The translations under genes were made by a program, and so were the position numbers. Below the pieces are notes generated by a model. The model made no database searches. It was given only the letters and a program-made list of their open reading frames with translations, and was not told where the DNA came from. A DNA stretch of 64,000 nt from Paenibacillus sp. LHD-117 (GTDB taxonomy: Bacteria > Bacillota > Bacilli > Paenibacillales > Paenibacillaceae), in the NCBI RefSeq assembly GCF_030929555.1, contig NZ_JAVFVT010000016.1, forward strand, positions 62,001 through 126,000, given 5' to 3'. Of this stretch, positions 40,510-49,777 are shown one piece after another; position 1 is the stretch's first letter, and each line of letters opens with the position of its first letter.

Positions 40510-41607
40510 ATGCGGCTTGCGCTGGAGCATGTATCGGCACGCCAACTGTTCGTGCTTGTTTTGCTGCTGCAGAACGGCTCTCAATTGTTCCGCAGACCCT
40601 GGGCGACAGGGATCGAGAATCTATTCATCATAATGGCCGGAGCGCTGCTGTCCCAGCTGCTTCTAGTTCTGTTGTGGTGGTTGTTAGCGAAGGACGGCGG
40701 CAATACGGGGCTCTTTCCTTGGGTCGTCAGGAAATGCGGGAGGAAGATTTCGTTTGCTGTTTTTGCGGTACTGGCGATCTATTTCGTGTTTACGGCCTTT
40801 TCGGATGTGATCTATATGGCCGATTCGGTCAAAATATGGGTATTATCCAGTACGCCTTCCTGGATTGTATTGTTCCTGCTCCTCGTCCTAAGCGCGCACG
40901 CGGCATCGGCGAGCTTCGGCGCCGCAATAAACGTGATAAAGGTGAGTCTGCTTCCATTCGCGATCGGATTGCTTATGATCGTGATCATGATCGTATCGGA
41001 TTGGGATATGGAGAAACTGCTGCCCGTATGGGACAGATATAACGACCATCGCTCGTTTGCAGAGGGCATCATTCGATCCTTCTCGGCCTTTGCCTCCTAC
41101 GAGGTGTTATTGTACGCGTTCCCGCTGTTGGATAAGAAAAAGAGCAAAGCGGGTTTGGTCGCGGTCAGCCTGGGGAACGGCGTTAGCGCGATCATGTATG
41201 CGGCGGTTTCGGTCGTATCGTCGCTTCTTTACACGTCGGCCCAGATGGATGGCGTTCCGGTCCCGATCTTATTCGCGCTTAAGCAACTGGAGACGAATGT
41301 GATCCAAAGCTTTGACGTCTTCTTTTCTTGCTTATGGATTTTCGTATCTATCGCAAGAGTCATACTCTGTTTATTCGCGGCAGCCAAGGCGCTGGACCAC
41401 TTGCTTGGCAATTCTCGGAACAAACACGGCTATTGGGCGTGGGGGGCTGCGGCTTGCTGTTTCGCAGTCGGTTGCTTTATTCCGAACCACTATACGATTA
41501 TATCGATTCTGGATTATAGAACGTTCCTCTCGCTCGCGTTCCTTGCTGCCGCCGTTCTCTTCGTTTGGATGTTGTCGAGATTTAAGCGAGAGCAAGGAGG
41601 TCCATGA
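40510..41607 (+). CDS. Spore germinant receptor subunit B (GerB family permease)
   Basis: A 365-residue protein with ten hydrophobic segments of the spore_permease family, in the amino acid-polyamine-cation transporter superfamily. The typical opening LEHVSARQLFVLVLLLQNGS and the RRPWATGIENLF block are present. In GerA-type receptors the B subunit binds the germinant, an amino acid or sugar. The 22-base gap to subunit A holds AATGGAGAG, and the stop overlaps subunit C (ATGA), as is usual for ger operons. Confidence 0.94.
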   Translation: MRLALEHVSARQLFVLVLLLQNGSQLFRRPWATGIENLFIIMAGALLSQLLLVLLWWLLAKDGGNTGLFPWVVRKCGRKISFAVFAVLAIYFVFTAFSDVIYMADSVKIWVLSSTPSWIVLFLLLVLSAHAASASFGAAINVIKVSLLPFAIGLLMIVIMIVSDWDMEKLLPVWDRYNDHRSFAEGIIRSFSAFASYEVLLYAFPLLDKKKSKAGLVAVSLGNGVSAIMYAAVSVVSSLLYTSAQMDGVPVPILFALKQLETNVIQSFDVFFSCLWIFVSIARVILCLFAAAKALDHLLGNSRNKHGYWAWGAAACCFAVGCFIPNHYTIISILDYRTFLSLAFLAAAVLFVWMLSRFKREQGGP

Positions 41608-42719
41608 TGAAAAAGTGGTTGATCGTCGCGATGTGTTTGCTGCTGACGGGCTGTTGGGACCGGCAATCCTTGAAGGCATTGCATATGGTGGACATTATCG
41701 GCATTGATCAGGAAAAGGACGCCGGAAACATTCATCTTAACTATGTCGTTTCGTCGTTAGCCGATGCGTTCCAAGGAGGAGGGAAGCCGGACGCGCATCT
41801 TTACGAAGCCGAAAACGAAAATTTGTTCGGAGCGGCGGCTTTGGTCGAACGGCAGATGCCCGGTGCGGCAAGTCTGGCGAATAATCGGATCTATTTGTTA
41901 AATAGGGAGTTCGCTCGGCATAACCCGGGTACGAATCTCGATTTTATCGGGAAAATTCCGGCTAGTCCGATGCTGGCAAGAGTCGGAATCGTTGACGGAT
42001 CGGTGGGCAGCCTGCTCAAGCTCGAAAAAATTCAAGGAACGACGATTCCGAATATTCTCGTCTCCATGCTTAATCAAGCCGAGCAGCGCAATAGTCTGGT
42101 CGGAATTAGGTTATGGGAGCTTATCTTAAGCAAACGGAATGATTTCAAGGATATAGCCGTCCCTCTCATCGGGTTAACCAAGGATAACAAAATCGAGATT
42201 AAAGGGCTCTCGTTATTCAGTGACGGATCGTACAGCGGGATCGACCTGAGTCCCCCTCAATCCGTGATGCTTATGACGATCGATCGTTATAAAAAAAATC
42301 AGTTGCTCTACATCAATGGCGAGAACGAGACTTTTATTGTCAAGGTAGATAAAGTGAAGCGAAGCTTTTCCGTCATCCCGGGACCGGATGGCATACAGAA
42401 AATCATCATTCCCGTTCGGATGGAGGTACAGCATATTTCGCGCGGGAAAATGGAAAGACCGATCAATCAAAAAGACTTGGCCAAATTCGAAAAGGCGATG
42501 TCAGAGATTATGTCGGTTAATGCCAAAAAAATGATCCGGCTGCTGCAGCAAGCCAAATGCGATTATCTAGGCATCGGCCGGTATATCTACGCGAACAAAC
42601 CAGATCTATGGATGAACATGAATTGGCATGAAACGTATCCGAAGCTGCAGATCGAACCGGAGTTCAAGGTGAATATTATCAATTCAGGCATCTATGATTA
42701 TCAGGTCGAGAAGGAGTGA
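41604..42719 (+). CDS. Spore germinant receptor subunit C (Ger(x)C lipoprotein)
   Basis: A 371-residue lipoprotein: signal peptide with lipobox LLLTGCWD (lipidated Cys at residue 17), followed by the conserved VDIIGIDQEKD strand, the three-domain Ger(x)C fold (NRIYLLNREFARHNPG, RVGIVDGSVGSLLKLE, GLSLFSDGSYSG) and the C-terminal helix AKKMIRLLQQAKCDYLGIG. AAGGAGG precedes the paired ATGs at 41604 and 41607. It is anchored to the outer face of the spore inner membrane and completes the receptor. Confidence 0.95.
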   Translation: MMKKWLIVAMCLLLTGCWDRQSLKALHMVDIIGIDQEKDAGNIHLNYVVSSLADAFQGGGKPDAHLYEAENENLFGAAALVERQMPGAASLANNRIYLLNREFARHNPGTNLDFIGKIPASPMLARVGIVDGSVGSLLKLEKIQGTTIPNILVSMLNQAEQRNSLVGIRLWELILSKRNDFKDIAVPLIGLTKDNKIEIKGLSLFSDGSYSGIDLSPPQSVMLMTIDRYKKNQLLYINGENETFIVKVDKVKRSFSVIPGPDGIQKIIIPVRMEVQHISRGKMERPINQKDLAKFEKAMSEIMSVNAKKMIRLLQQAKCDYLGIGRYIYANKPDLWMNMNWHETYPKLQIEPEFKVNIINSGIYDYQVEKE

Positions 42720-42753
42720 GCTTGACCGAGCAGATTCAGGATTCGCCAAAATC

Positions 42754-42797
42754 AAACCCCGCTCGGCGCGATTGGCGCTGAACGGGGTTTCGTTTTG
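42754..42797. terminator. Bidirectional terminator between ger operon and SLH protein gene
   Basis: AAACCCCG/CGGGGTTT arms with an inner GGCGC/GCGCT pairing; T-rich on both outgoing sides. Confidence 0.8.
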
Positions 42798-42799
42798 CT

Positions 42800-45700
42800 T
42801 TAAGTTTCGTCGCGATCAAGCAGGGCAAGGAGCAGCACGACCGCTTCCGCTCGCGTAGCGTGCGCGTTCGGGGCGAAGCGGTTGCCGCCGCGGCCTTGCA
42901 TCAGACCGGCGTCGACCGCGGCCGCGATGTATCCGCGCGCCCAGGCCGGCGCTTCGTCGGCGTCGACGAAGGCGAGCTCCGCGTCCGGGACCGGCTGCAG
43001 GCCGGCCGCCCGCACGATAAGGGCGGTAATCTCGGACCGTGTGATCGGGTCGCCAGGTCGGAACGTGCCGTCGTCGTAACCATCGATCAAGCCGGCGGAT
43101 ACGGCTTGATCGACCGCTTCCTTGGCCCAGTCCGGGATGGACGAAACGTCCTTGAATGTCGAAGTCTCCGCGTTCGCGCTATTCTCTTGCGGGAATGCCC
43201 GCATGAGCAGCGTCACGAACTCCGCGCGCGTCACTTCCCGCTGCGGTCTGAACGTATCGTCGTCGAAGCCTTGAACGATGCCGAGCTTCACGGCGCGTTT
43301 AATGGCGTCCTCGGCCCAATGGCGTTCGATGTCGGTCAGCTCGGTCCCCGGTTCCGGTTCAGGCTCCGGCTCCGGATCCGGTCCGGGTCCCGGACCAGGG
43401 CCAGGTCCCGGATCGACGGGCTGCGCGATGACGGTTAGGCGATGTTCGGCCGAGAAGCCGCCCACCGTAACGGTGATGACCGTCTCGCCGGCCGACAGTG
43501 CCCGGACGCGGCCTAGTTCGTCGACGGACGCTACGGCAGGCCGGCTGCTGACGTAACTGACGCCGGCGCCGATCGTTTTTTTGGATCCGTCGCTGTAGGA
43601 TCCGCCAACCGACAATTGATCCGTTTGACCGACGTATCTGCCGGTCTCCCCGGATACTGCGATGCTCGTCACGATCGGAGTCTCGAGATCGGCTATGGCC
43701 ATATTCGCATAATAAGTATTCAAGATGGCGTCGTACGTCTTGCCTTCCTTGGCCAGCATCTGCGCGCCGTATTGGCTCATGCCGACGCCGTGGCCGTTGC
43801 CGCCTCCGTAGAACGTCACGGTTTCGATGCGGCCGTCGTCGCCCGTCTCCGTCTCGAACGCGAAGAAAGCGGAGTAGAGGATGCTCGGATTGCGCAGTGT
43901 GGCCGCGGCGTCGTAGCCGGAAGAACCGCCTTTCGCGCGGTAGGCGAGAATATCCGCGGCGCTGCCGGTATCCGTTTTGTTCGGACGAATCGTAAATCGG
44001 ATATTAAATTCCTTCAAAATCTTGTACGTGCCCGTCGACCCTTCGACGATCAGCTCCGTGACGTTGCCGCCGGCGCCTCGCTTCGCGACGATCAATCCTT
44101 TCAGCTCGCCGATGCCGGCTTCCGGTAACGGCAAGCTTGCGTAGCCGCCGTCCGCATTTTTCGTCAGGATGGCATGCGGCTCTGCCGCGTAACGGACTTT
44201 AATGTTATTGTTAATCGTATTTTCCAGCTCTTGGCGGCTTAATCCGACCTTCCAGCGAAAATACAACGATTCGGAATCGTAACCCGTGAGGGACAGATTT
44301 TGGTACAGCTCGCGAACGGCCTCTTCATTCGAGGTATCGATCGTCAGCATCGAGCCGGCATTCGCGGGATCGAACGTATAGCTGCGCGCCGTCAAGTAAG
44401 GGATCGGCGTGCCAGGGAACTTGTTCGTGACGGCGTCCGCCCACACCTCGTGTTTGGAGGCTCCGAATCCGCCCGACGTGGAGTAGAACCGCGCATCGAC
44501 CAGCATGCCGTCGCTTAACATAATCTGGCCTGACGTCGCGTCGATCGCTTGGGTCGTCAATGCGTTCTCGACCTGGTTGTTGTAAACCTGGCTCAGCGTG
44601 CTGTCGTCGATATGGAAGCCTTGGTCGGCGAACCGGCTGGCGACGTAGTCGGTGAGCGCATAGGTGCGCGCCGCAACCGCCTGGGCTTTCAACGCCTCGA
44701 GACCGAAGGATGCAGGCATTTCGCTTGGCACGACTTGATAGAGATAATGTTCGATGTTCACCTCGTTGATCAGCCGCAGTTTATCGCCGGCAGGAGAGAG
44801 GAACAGCTCGAACGAACCTCGGTAGCTCGGCTTGCCATGCGCCCGCGTAATCGACGTGACTTGCAGGAGCGCCCCGGCATCCGGAGCGAGATAGATGCGG
44901 TTCTCCGTCTCGAACAAGGTTTCGCCGTTTCTCGCGATTTGGATTTTGCCGTTTGCGATTTTCGCTTCCAAGCTGTCGCCGGCAGCGAATGCGTACGTCG
45001 CTTTGCCGAGCTTGTCGATGACTTGGAACGGCTGAGCGGATGTCATGGAGACCCCCGCATGATTCAACTGCGTCAAGTCCGTAATGTCCGCGATGCTGCT
45101 CCGGATGCCGATGCGCATCGTGTCGCGAGGCGTTTCGCCTTGCAGCGATATTTTGACGATTTCGTTGTTATCGTTCAACGTGAACGTTGCGTTGCCGGCG
45201 CCGACCATCACTTCGGAAAGCTGGCGGCTGACCGTCTTGTCGCCGAGCCGCTGCTCGATTACGGCGTTATCGGCGAGCTTCAGCACGCCGCTGTATTCCA
45301 GCTCCAGCGTCCGTGCATTGGCGTTTTTGGCCAAAATTTTCTCTTGCCGCGGATTCGACTGCCTCATCTCCGAGGTTAATGGTTCGCTAGGCGCGCTTTC
45401 GTTATGAAGCCGATCCAGCGCGGTGACGACGTAGGTGTAGGTCTTCCACGGCTCCGTGCCGTTGTCCGCGAACGATTGCGCCGCCGCGCCGGGTTGATGT
45501 CTAGCCTTCCCGATGAGCAGCGCGGGATTATCGGTATCCGGCGCAACCGAGCCTTCCTGGCGGTAGATGGCGTAATAGGCGGTATCCGACCCGCTTGCCG
45601 CGTTCGTCCAGCCGATCTCGGTCTGCCCGTTGCCAAGAATCGAGATGGCCGAATTCAGCGCCGGCGCGTCCGGCGCGTCGCCGTCGAGCCAAGTCATTGC

Positions 45701-48328
45701 GGGCGGAAGTGCAGGGTAACGGAACAGATCGTTTGCGAGACGATCCGTAATACCGCGCGCGTTCGAGAGGACGTCTTTGGCGCTGAACAGCATGTTGCCG
45801 TGCACGTCGTCCGCGAAGCTGCGGTTATACCGGATTTGGTTCGCTAGCTCATCCGGGTTTTCCCAGGTCGGTACGCGATAGATCGCCTGCCCGACGTATA
45901 GGTGGACGTCCTTGCCGCTCGTAACGGTTCTCCACCAATCCAGCACTTTCTCGTATGCGGCGGGACTGTAGCCGAAATGCCAATAATCCTGCGGCGCGAT
46001 GTAATCGATCCAGCCTTTCTCTACCCAGCCGAGCGAATCGGCGTTCAGAGCGTCGTGGCTTTGCAGCCCGTTCGTATCGGAGCCTTTCGGATCCGTGCTT
46101 TTGTTCCTCCAAATGCCGAACGGGCTGATGCCGAATTTGACATAGGGTTTGCTTGCCTTGATTTCCTCCGACAGGCTTTGGATCAACGTGTCGACGTTGT
46201 TTCTGCGCCATGCGGCTTTGTCGGCAAACCCGCCGCCGTACGCCGCGTATTCCGCCTCATCCGGGAAGTCCGCGCCGCCATCGGCGGGATACGGATAAAA
46301 ATAATCGTCGAAGTGGACCGCGTCGATATCGTAACCGTCGACCACTTCCATGACGCTGTCGATAACGAACGCCTTTGCCTCTGGCACGCCGGGATTAAAG
46401 ATCAGCTTCCCGCCGTAGCTCTCGACCCATTCCGGATGCTGCTTGGCCGGATGATCGTCCACCAGGCGTGCCGGATCGTCCGACATGCTGACGCGGTACG
46501 GATTGAACCAGGCATGGAATTCCATGTTTCGTTTGTGGACTTCCTCGATCATGAACGCAAGGGGATCATAACCCGGATCCTGTCCTTGCTTGCCGGTCAG
46601 CCATTCCGACCAAGGGGCGAACTCCGATGGGTAGAAGGCGTCGGCGGTCGGCTTGATCTGCACGATGACGGCATTGATGCCCGTAGCCGCTAAGCCGTCG
46701 ATGAGTGAAATAAAGCCCGCTTTCTGATCCGCCTCCGTCGTCGCGCCTTTCGCCGGCCAGTCGATATTCTCGACGGAAGCGATCCAGGCTGCCCGCAGCT
46801 CCCGCTTATGAAGCTGACTTGGCTTTAACACGATCAGCAGATAATCGGATATCTTGCCTTCGAATGTCGCTTTGATTCTCGCCGTGCCGGCAGCGATCGC
46901 GGTGACGAGACCGGCATCGCTTACGGTTGCGACCGAAGGATTGCTGCTCGCGAAGACCGCCTGACCGGTTACGTCCGAGTCCTCTTCCAAAAGCGAGTAG
47001 TCCGCCATTACTTTCGCCTGGCCTATCTGGCTTTCCGTCAGCGGCGCCAATCCATCGATTCGGATAGTCTGCAGGACGGGCACGGGTTTCGAAACGGTGA
47101 GTGTATACGATGCGGTCTGTCCGCCGAAGGCAGCTGTGATGACGCTCGTGCCTTCGCCAACGGCCGCGAGCGCGCCTTCTTCCGTTACGGTTGCGACCAG
47201 CGGGTCCGAGCTGGCAAAGATGACGCCCGACTGGATAAGCAGAGGCTCTGGTTGACCTGCATAGAAGGCAAGCGCGCGCAGCTGTTCCGCGTCGCCGGTC
47301 ACCAAGCGGGTACTGCCTTCGAGCTCCAAACTCTCGACGGCTGCAGCCGTCGCGCCGACCGTCAAAACGTAAGCGGCTTCAAGTCCTGCGAAGGTTGCCG
47401 TAATGGTCGTGGTGCCAAGCCCGATGGCTTCGACGAGGCCTTGTTCGCTCACGGTCGCAACGTCGGCGGCGCTGCTTGTATAGACGGCTTGGGACGATAC
47501 GTCCGCGATCGCCGTATTGCCGTTAGCGGTGGCTAACACGGCTGCTTGCCTCGTATCGCCGACGGCCATCCCGGCAAGGCCGGTCAGCTCGATAACATGC
47601 GGGCTTGCGTTCGTATAGATCGCGGACAACTGATCGAAGTAGACCGTGCCGCCGTTTTTGTTGTTATTGTTTGTCTCCGCAATATAGATCTGCCTCAGCT
47701 TGATTGGTTCCTGCAAGCCTGCCGGGATTGTGGCCGTTACGTATCGCCAGCCGCCCCAACTGAAGCCGCCGGTTGAAGTGAAATCCGCGACAGGTTTGCT
47801 TCCCGCGTTATCTTGGAACATGGCGCGGAGCCAGTGTTTGCCCTCGTCACCATATACCCACATGCCGATTTTGTTCGGGTACCCTTCGAAAGCGCGGCCT
47901 GCCGAGCCGTTGAAGTTCATGTAGGCGGCGGAGGTGCCTTCCGTGCCGGTAAAATCGTAGCTGAACTTGCCCGAGGAATGGCCGTACTGAACGGGCTCCG
48001 GACGTTTGCCGCCGACCAGCTTCGTAGAACCCGGGATGGTGCGAATTTCCGATACGGCGATGTCGGACAGCTCCTCGAAATCTTCGATAAGCTTCGTCGT
48101 CGGTTGAACCGCCAGCAACGGCTGCGCGAGGTTCGGAGAGGAGGATGAATCCGCCTCTCCGTAGGCCGAGTCGACCTCCGTCGTTACGGTCGGTGAAGAG
48201 ATTTCTTGCGGAACCCCATCGGTTTGCTGCTCGGCATAAACGTTTCCGGTTAGCAGGCTTCCCCACAGCATCGTAAATGCGACTAGCATCGCCAATCTCT
48301 TTCTCCTTTTCTGCCCATACACGATCAC
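42800..48328 (-). CDS. Giant S-layer-anchored protein: CBM-like, BIG2 repeats, GHL10 glycosidase-like, FN3, SpoIID, BIG2, three SLH
   Basis: An 1842-residue secreted protein starting at GTG 48328 (AAAGGAAG 7-8 bases upstream). Signal peptide 1-32 ends in VYA. Domain order: jelly-roll-like module (about 81-240), three BIG2 repeats (243-500; recurring SSxxxVATVxxxGxVxAxxxGT), GHL10/DUF187 barrel (from KRELRAAWIASVENIDWP at 507, with AVHFDDYFYPYP), FN3-like region (about 890-990), SpoIID domain (about 1150-1580) with the catalytic Glu at E1203 (VPSEMP) and GNGHGVGMSQYGA, a fourth BIG2, a Pro-Gly/Pro-Glu linker and three SLH repeats to the end. It should sit on the cell wall and cut or remodel peptidoglycan. 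Monocistronic. Confidence 0.92.
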   Translation of the reverse strand: MIVYGQKRRKRLAMLVAFTMLWGSLLTGNVYAEQQTDGVPQEISSPTVTTEVDSAYGEADSSSSPNLAQPLLAVQPTTKLIEDFEELSDIAVSEIRTIPGSTKLVGGKRPEPVQYGHSSGKFSYDFTGTEGTSAAYMNFNGSAGRAFEGYPNKIGMWVYGDEGKHWLRAMFQDNAGSKPVADFTSTGGFSWGGWRYVTATIPAGLQEPIKLRQIYIAETNNNNKNGGTVYFDQLSAIYTNASPHVIELTGLAGMAVGDTRQAAVLATANGNTAIADVSSQAVYTSSAADVATVSEQGLVEAIGLGTTTITATFAGLEAAYVLTVGATAAAVESLELEGSTRLVTGDAEQLRALAFYAGQPEPLLIQSGVIFASSDPLVATVTEEGALAAVGEGTSVITAAFGGQTASYTLTVSKPVPVLQTIRIDGLAPLTESQIGQAKVMADYSLLEEDSDVTGQAVFASSNPSVATVSDAGLVTAIAAGTARIKATFEGKISDYLLIVLKPSQLHKRELRAAWIASVENIDWPAKGATTEADQKAGFISLIDGLAATGINAVIVQIKPTADAFYPSEFAPWSEWLTGKQGQDPGYDPLAFMIEEVHKRNMEFHAWFNPYRVSMSDDPARLVDDHPAKQHPEWVESYGGKLIFNPGVPEAKAFVIDSVMEVVDGYDIDAVHFDDYFYPYPADGGADFPDEAEYAAYGGGFADKAAWRRNNVDTLIQSLSEEIKASKPYVKFGISPFGIWRNKSTDPKGSDTNGLQSHDALNADSLGWVEKGWIDYIAPQDYWHFGYSPAAYEKVLDWWRTVTSGKDVHLYVGQAIYRVPTWENPDELANQIRYNRSFADDVHGNMLFSAKDVLSNARGITDRLANDLFRYPALPPAMTWLDGDAPDAPALNSAISILGNGQTEIGWTNAASGSDTAYYAIYRQEGSVAPDTDNPALLIGKARHQPGAAAQSFADNGTEPWKTYTYVVTALDRLHNESAPSEPLTSEMRQSNPRQEKILAKNANARTLELEYSGVLKLADNAVIEQRLGDKTVSRQLSEVMVGAGNATFTLNDNNEIVKISLQGETPRDTMRIGIRSSIADITDLTQLNHAGVSMTSAQPFQVIDKLGKATYAFAAGDSLEAKIANGKIQIARNGETLFETENRIYLAPDAGALLQVTSITRAHGKPSYRGSFELFLSPAGDKLRLINEVNIEHYLYQVVPSEMPASFGLEALKAQAVAARTYALTDYVASRFADQGFHIDDSTLSQVYNNQVENALTTQAIDATSGQIMLSDGMLVDARFYSTSGGFGASKHEVWADAVTNKFPGTPIPYLTARSYTFDPANAGSMLTIDTSNEEAVRELYQNLSLTGYDSESLYFRWKVGLSRQELENTINNNIKVRYAAEPHAILTKNADGGYASLPLPEAGIGELKGLIVAKRGAGGNVTELIVEGSTGTYKILKEFNIRFTIRPNKTDTGSAADILAYRAKGGSSGYDAAATLRNPSILYSAFFAFETETGDDGRIETVTFYGGGNGHGVGMSQYGAQMLAKEGKTYDAILNTYYANMAIADLETPIVTSIAVSGETGRYVGQTDQLSVGGSYSDGSKKTIGAGVSYVSSRPAVASVDELGRVRALSAGETVITVTVGGFSAEHRLTVIAQPVDPGPGPGPGPGPDPEPEPEPEPGTELTDIERHWAEDAIKRAVKLGIVQGFDDDTFRPQREVTRAEFVTLLMRAFPQENSANAETSTFKDVSSIPDWAKEAVDQAVSAGLIDGYDDGTFRPGDPITRSEITALIVRAAGLQPVPDAELAFVDADEAPAWARGYIAAAVDAGLMQGRGGNRFAPNAHATRAEAVVLLLALLDRDET

Positions 48329-48691
48329 GTTTGCACTTCCTTTCCGATAATATGAATCGTCATGAAATAAAATTTCGAAATATATTCGTCTTAAAGTATA
48401 AAATTTTCAAAATTATTTGTATATCATGTAAATTGGCCTGTTTTAGTGAGGGACTTGGGGATTAAGCCGTTCGTGAACGTTCGACGGCATTCGCCGGTTT
48501 ATGCTGGGCGTGAGGGACTAAGTGGGGGAGAGACAGACCGAGGAAAATATCGTTGAAGTCGGAACTCGGATGTGAACAGGCTGCTGCCGATTGATTACTT
48601 GGCGTTAAACGAAATGAGAGATCGGCTGCAAAAGGCGGAGGCGGGAAGCGGGATGTTAGCGAAATGACAAATTGCATTTATTCGAGCAGAC
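48329..48691. other. Intergenic region upstream of the SLH protein gene
   Basis: About 360 bases with no supportable gene. The 100 bases next to the SLH gene are very A+T-rich; on the minus strand TTGAAA and GAATAT 17 bases apart (within 48350-48400) could be its promoter. The remainder toward 48690 is G+C-normal and holds nothing I recognise. Confidence 0.4.
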
Positions 48692-48734
48692 AAAAAAAGC
48701 TCCAGCCAAGCGCTTTTTCACGCTGGCTGGAGCT
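48692..48734 (-). terminator. Terminator of the siderophore importer operon
   Basis: AGCTCCAGCCA/TGGCTGGAGCT arms with a 15-base loop; on the minus strand followed by T7. Confidence 0.8.
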
Positions 48735-48772
48735 GAAGCTGAGGATGTGGCGGCGCCAATCGGAGCCGTCTT

Positions 48773-49777
48773 CTATGCCTTCTTCAGCAGAAGGTAAGCG
48801 AAGTAAGGCACTCCGATGAGCGATACGACGATGCCGGCCGGCAAGCCGGTCGCGATATTGCGGCCAATCGTATCCGCGATGAGCAGGAGAAGCCCTCCCA
48901 TAAGGACGGCGATCGGGATGAACAGCTGGTTTCGCGGCCCTACGAGCGTTTTCGCGATATGCGGGGCGATCAGGCCGACGAAAGCGATGCCGCCCGAGAC
49001 GGATACGGCGGACGCGGCTAGCGCGACCGATGTAAGGAGCAGCAGAACGCGCTCTCGTTCCACGGGCAGCCCGACGCCGATCGAGACGGGTTCGCTCAGG
49101 CCAAGCAGATTCAGCCGCGTCGCCTTGTACAGCGTGAACGGAAACAGCACGAGCAGCCATGGCAGGAGCGCGCCGACGAACGTCCAGTCCGTGCCCCAGA
49201 TGTTGCCGGAGATCCATTTGGCGATGAAATCGACCTTCTCTCTATCCGTCGATGAGATAATGACGATCATGACGCCGGATAATGCGGTGGAGAAACCGAC
49301 GCCGATAATAACAAGACGTATCGGGTTCATTCCTTCCGACTTGCGGAACGACAATAGATAGATGCATGAAGCCGTCAGCAAAGCGCCAAGGAACGCGGCA
49401 ATCGGCAAGTAATAGATAAAGGTGCCCGCATCGATCGGAAAATACAAGAAGAAGATCGCGACCGCGACGCCGGCGCCTTGATTAATGCCGATAATGCCGG
49501 GGTCTGCCAGATCGTTGCGGGTAATGGATTGCAGGATGGAGCCGGACAGCGCGAGCGCCATGCCAGCAAGCACCGTAATCGCGATTCTCGGCATGCGGAC
49601 GTCGAACAGGACAAATTTCTCCTTAAACGAGCCTTGCCCGAATAGGACGGGCAGGATCCGGTCGAACGATACCGATGAATAGCCAAGACCGAGCGCGAGC
49701 AGAACAGCCGCGGCGATACATCCCGTCAGGCCGATGATAAGGAAACGTTGTTTGCGCAATAACGATTTGCCGATCAT
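48773..49777 (-). CDS. Iron-siderophore ABC transporter permease 2 (FecCD family)
   Basis: A 334-residue FecCD-type permease with about ten membrane segments. Signature blocks are LFDVRMPRIAITVLAGMALA, GSILQSITRNDLADPGIIGI, VGFSTALSGV and GGIAFVGLIAPHIAKTLVG. AAAGGAGG lies upstream of ATG 49777, which overlaps the stop of the first permease (ATGA). It ends the binding protein-permease-permease operon. No ATPase gene is present, as in B. subtilis feuABC, where the ATPase YusV is encoded elsewhere. Confidence 0.93.
   Translation of the reverse strand: MIGKSLLRKQRFLIIGLTGCIAAAVLLALGLGYSSVSFDRILPVLFGQGSFKEKFVLFDVRMPRIAITVLAGMALALSGSILQSITRNDLADPGIIGINQGAGVAVAIFFLYFPIDAGTFIYYLPIAAFLGALLTASCIYLLSFRKSEGMNPIRLVIIGVGFSTALSGVMIVIISSTDREKVDFIAKWISGNIWGTDWTFVGALLPWLLVLFPFTLYKATRLNLLGLSEPVSIGVGLPVERERVLLLLTSVALAASAVSVSGGIAFVGLIAPHIAKTLVGPRNQLFIPIAVLMGGLLLLIADTIGRNIATGLPAGIVVSLIGVPYFAYLLLKKA

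Noticed and set aside
43340..43420. Short tandem repeats of GGTCCGGGTCC/GGCTCCGG type, at first sight a repeat array
   Set aside because: They encode the Pro-Gly and Pro-Glu linker of the SLH protein; the unit is 6 bases and there are no spacers, so this is not a CRISPR array.
44549..46693. Long open frames on the plus strand opposite the giant SLH protein gene
   Set aside because: No ribosome binding sites, Arg/Val/Asp-biased composition of antisense to G+C-rich code, and full overlap with a gene whose domains are recognisable.
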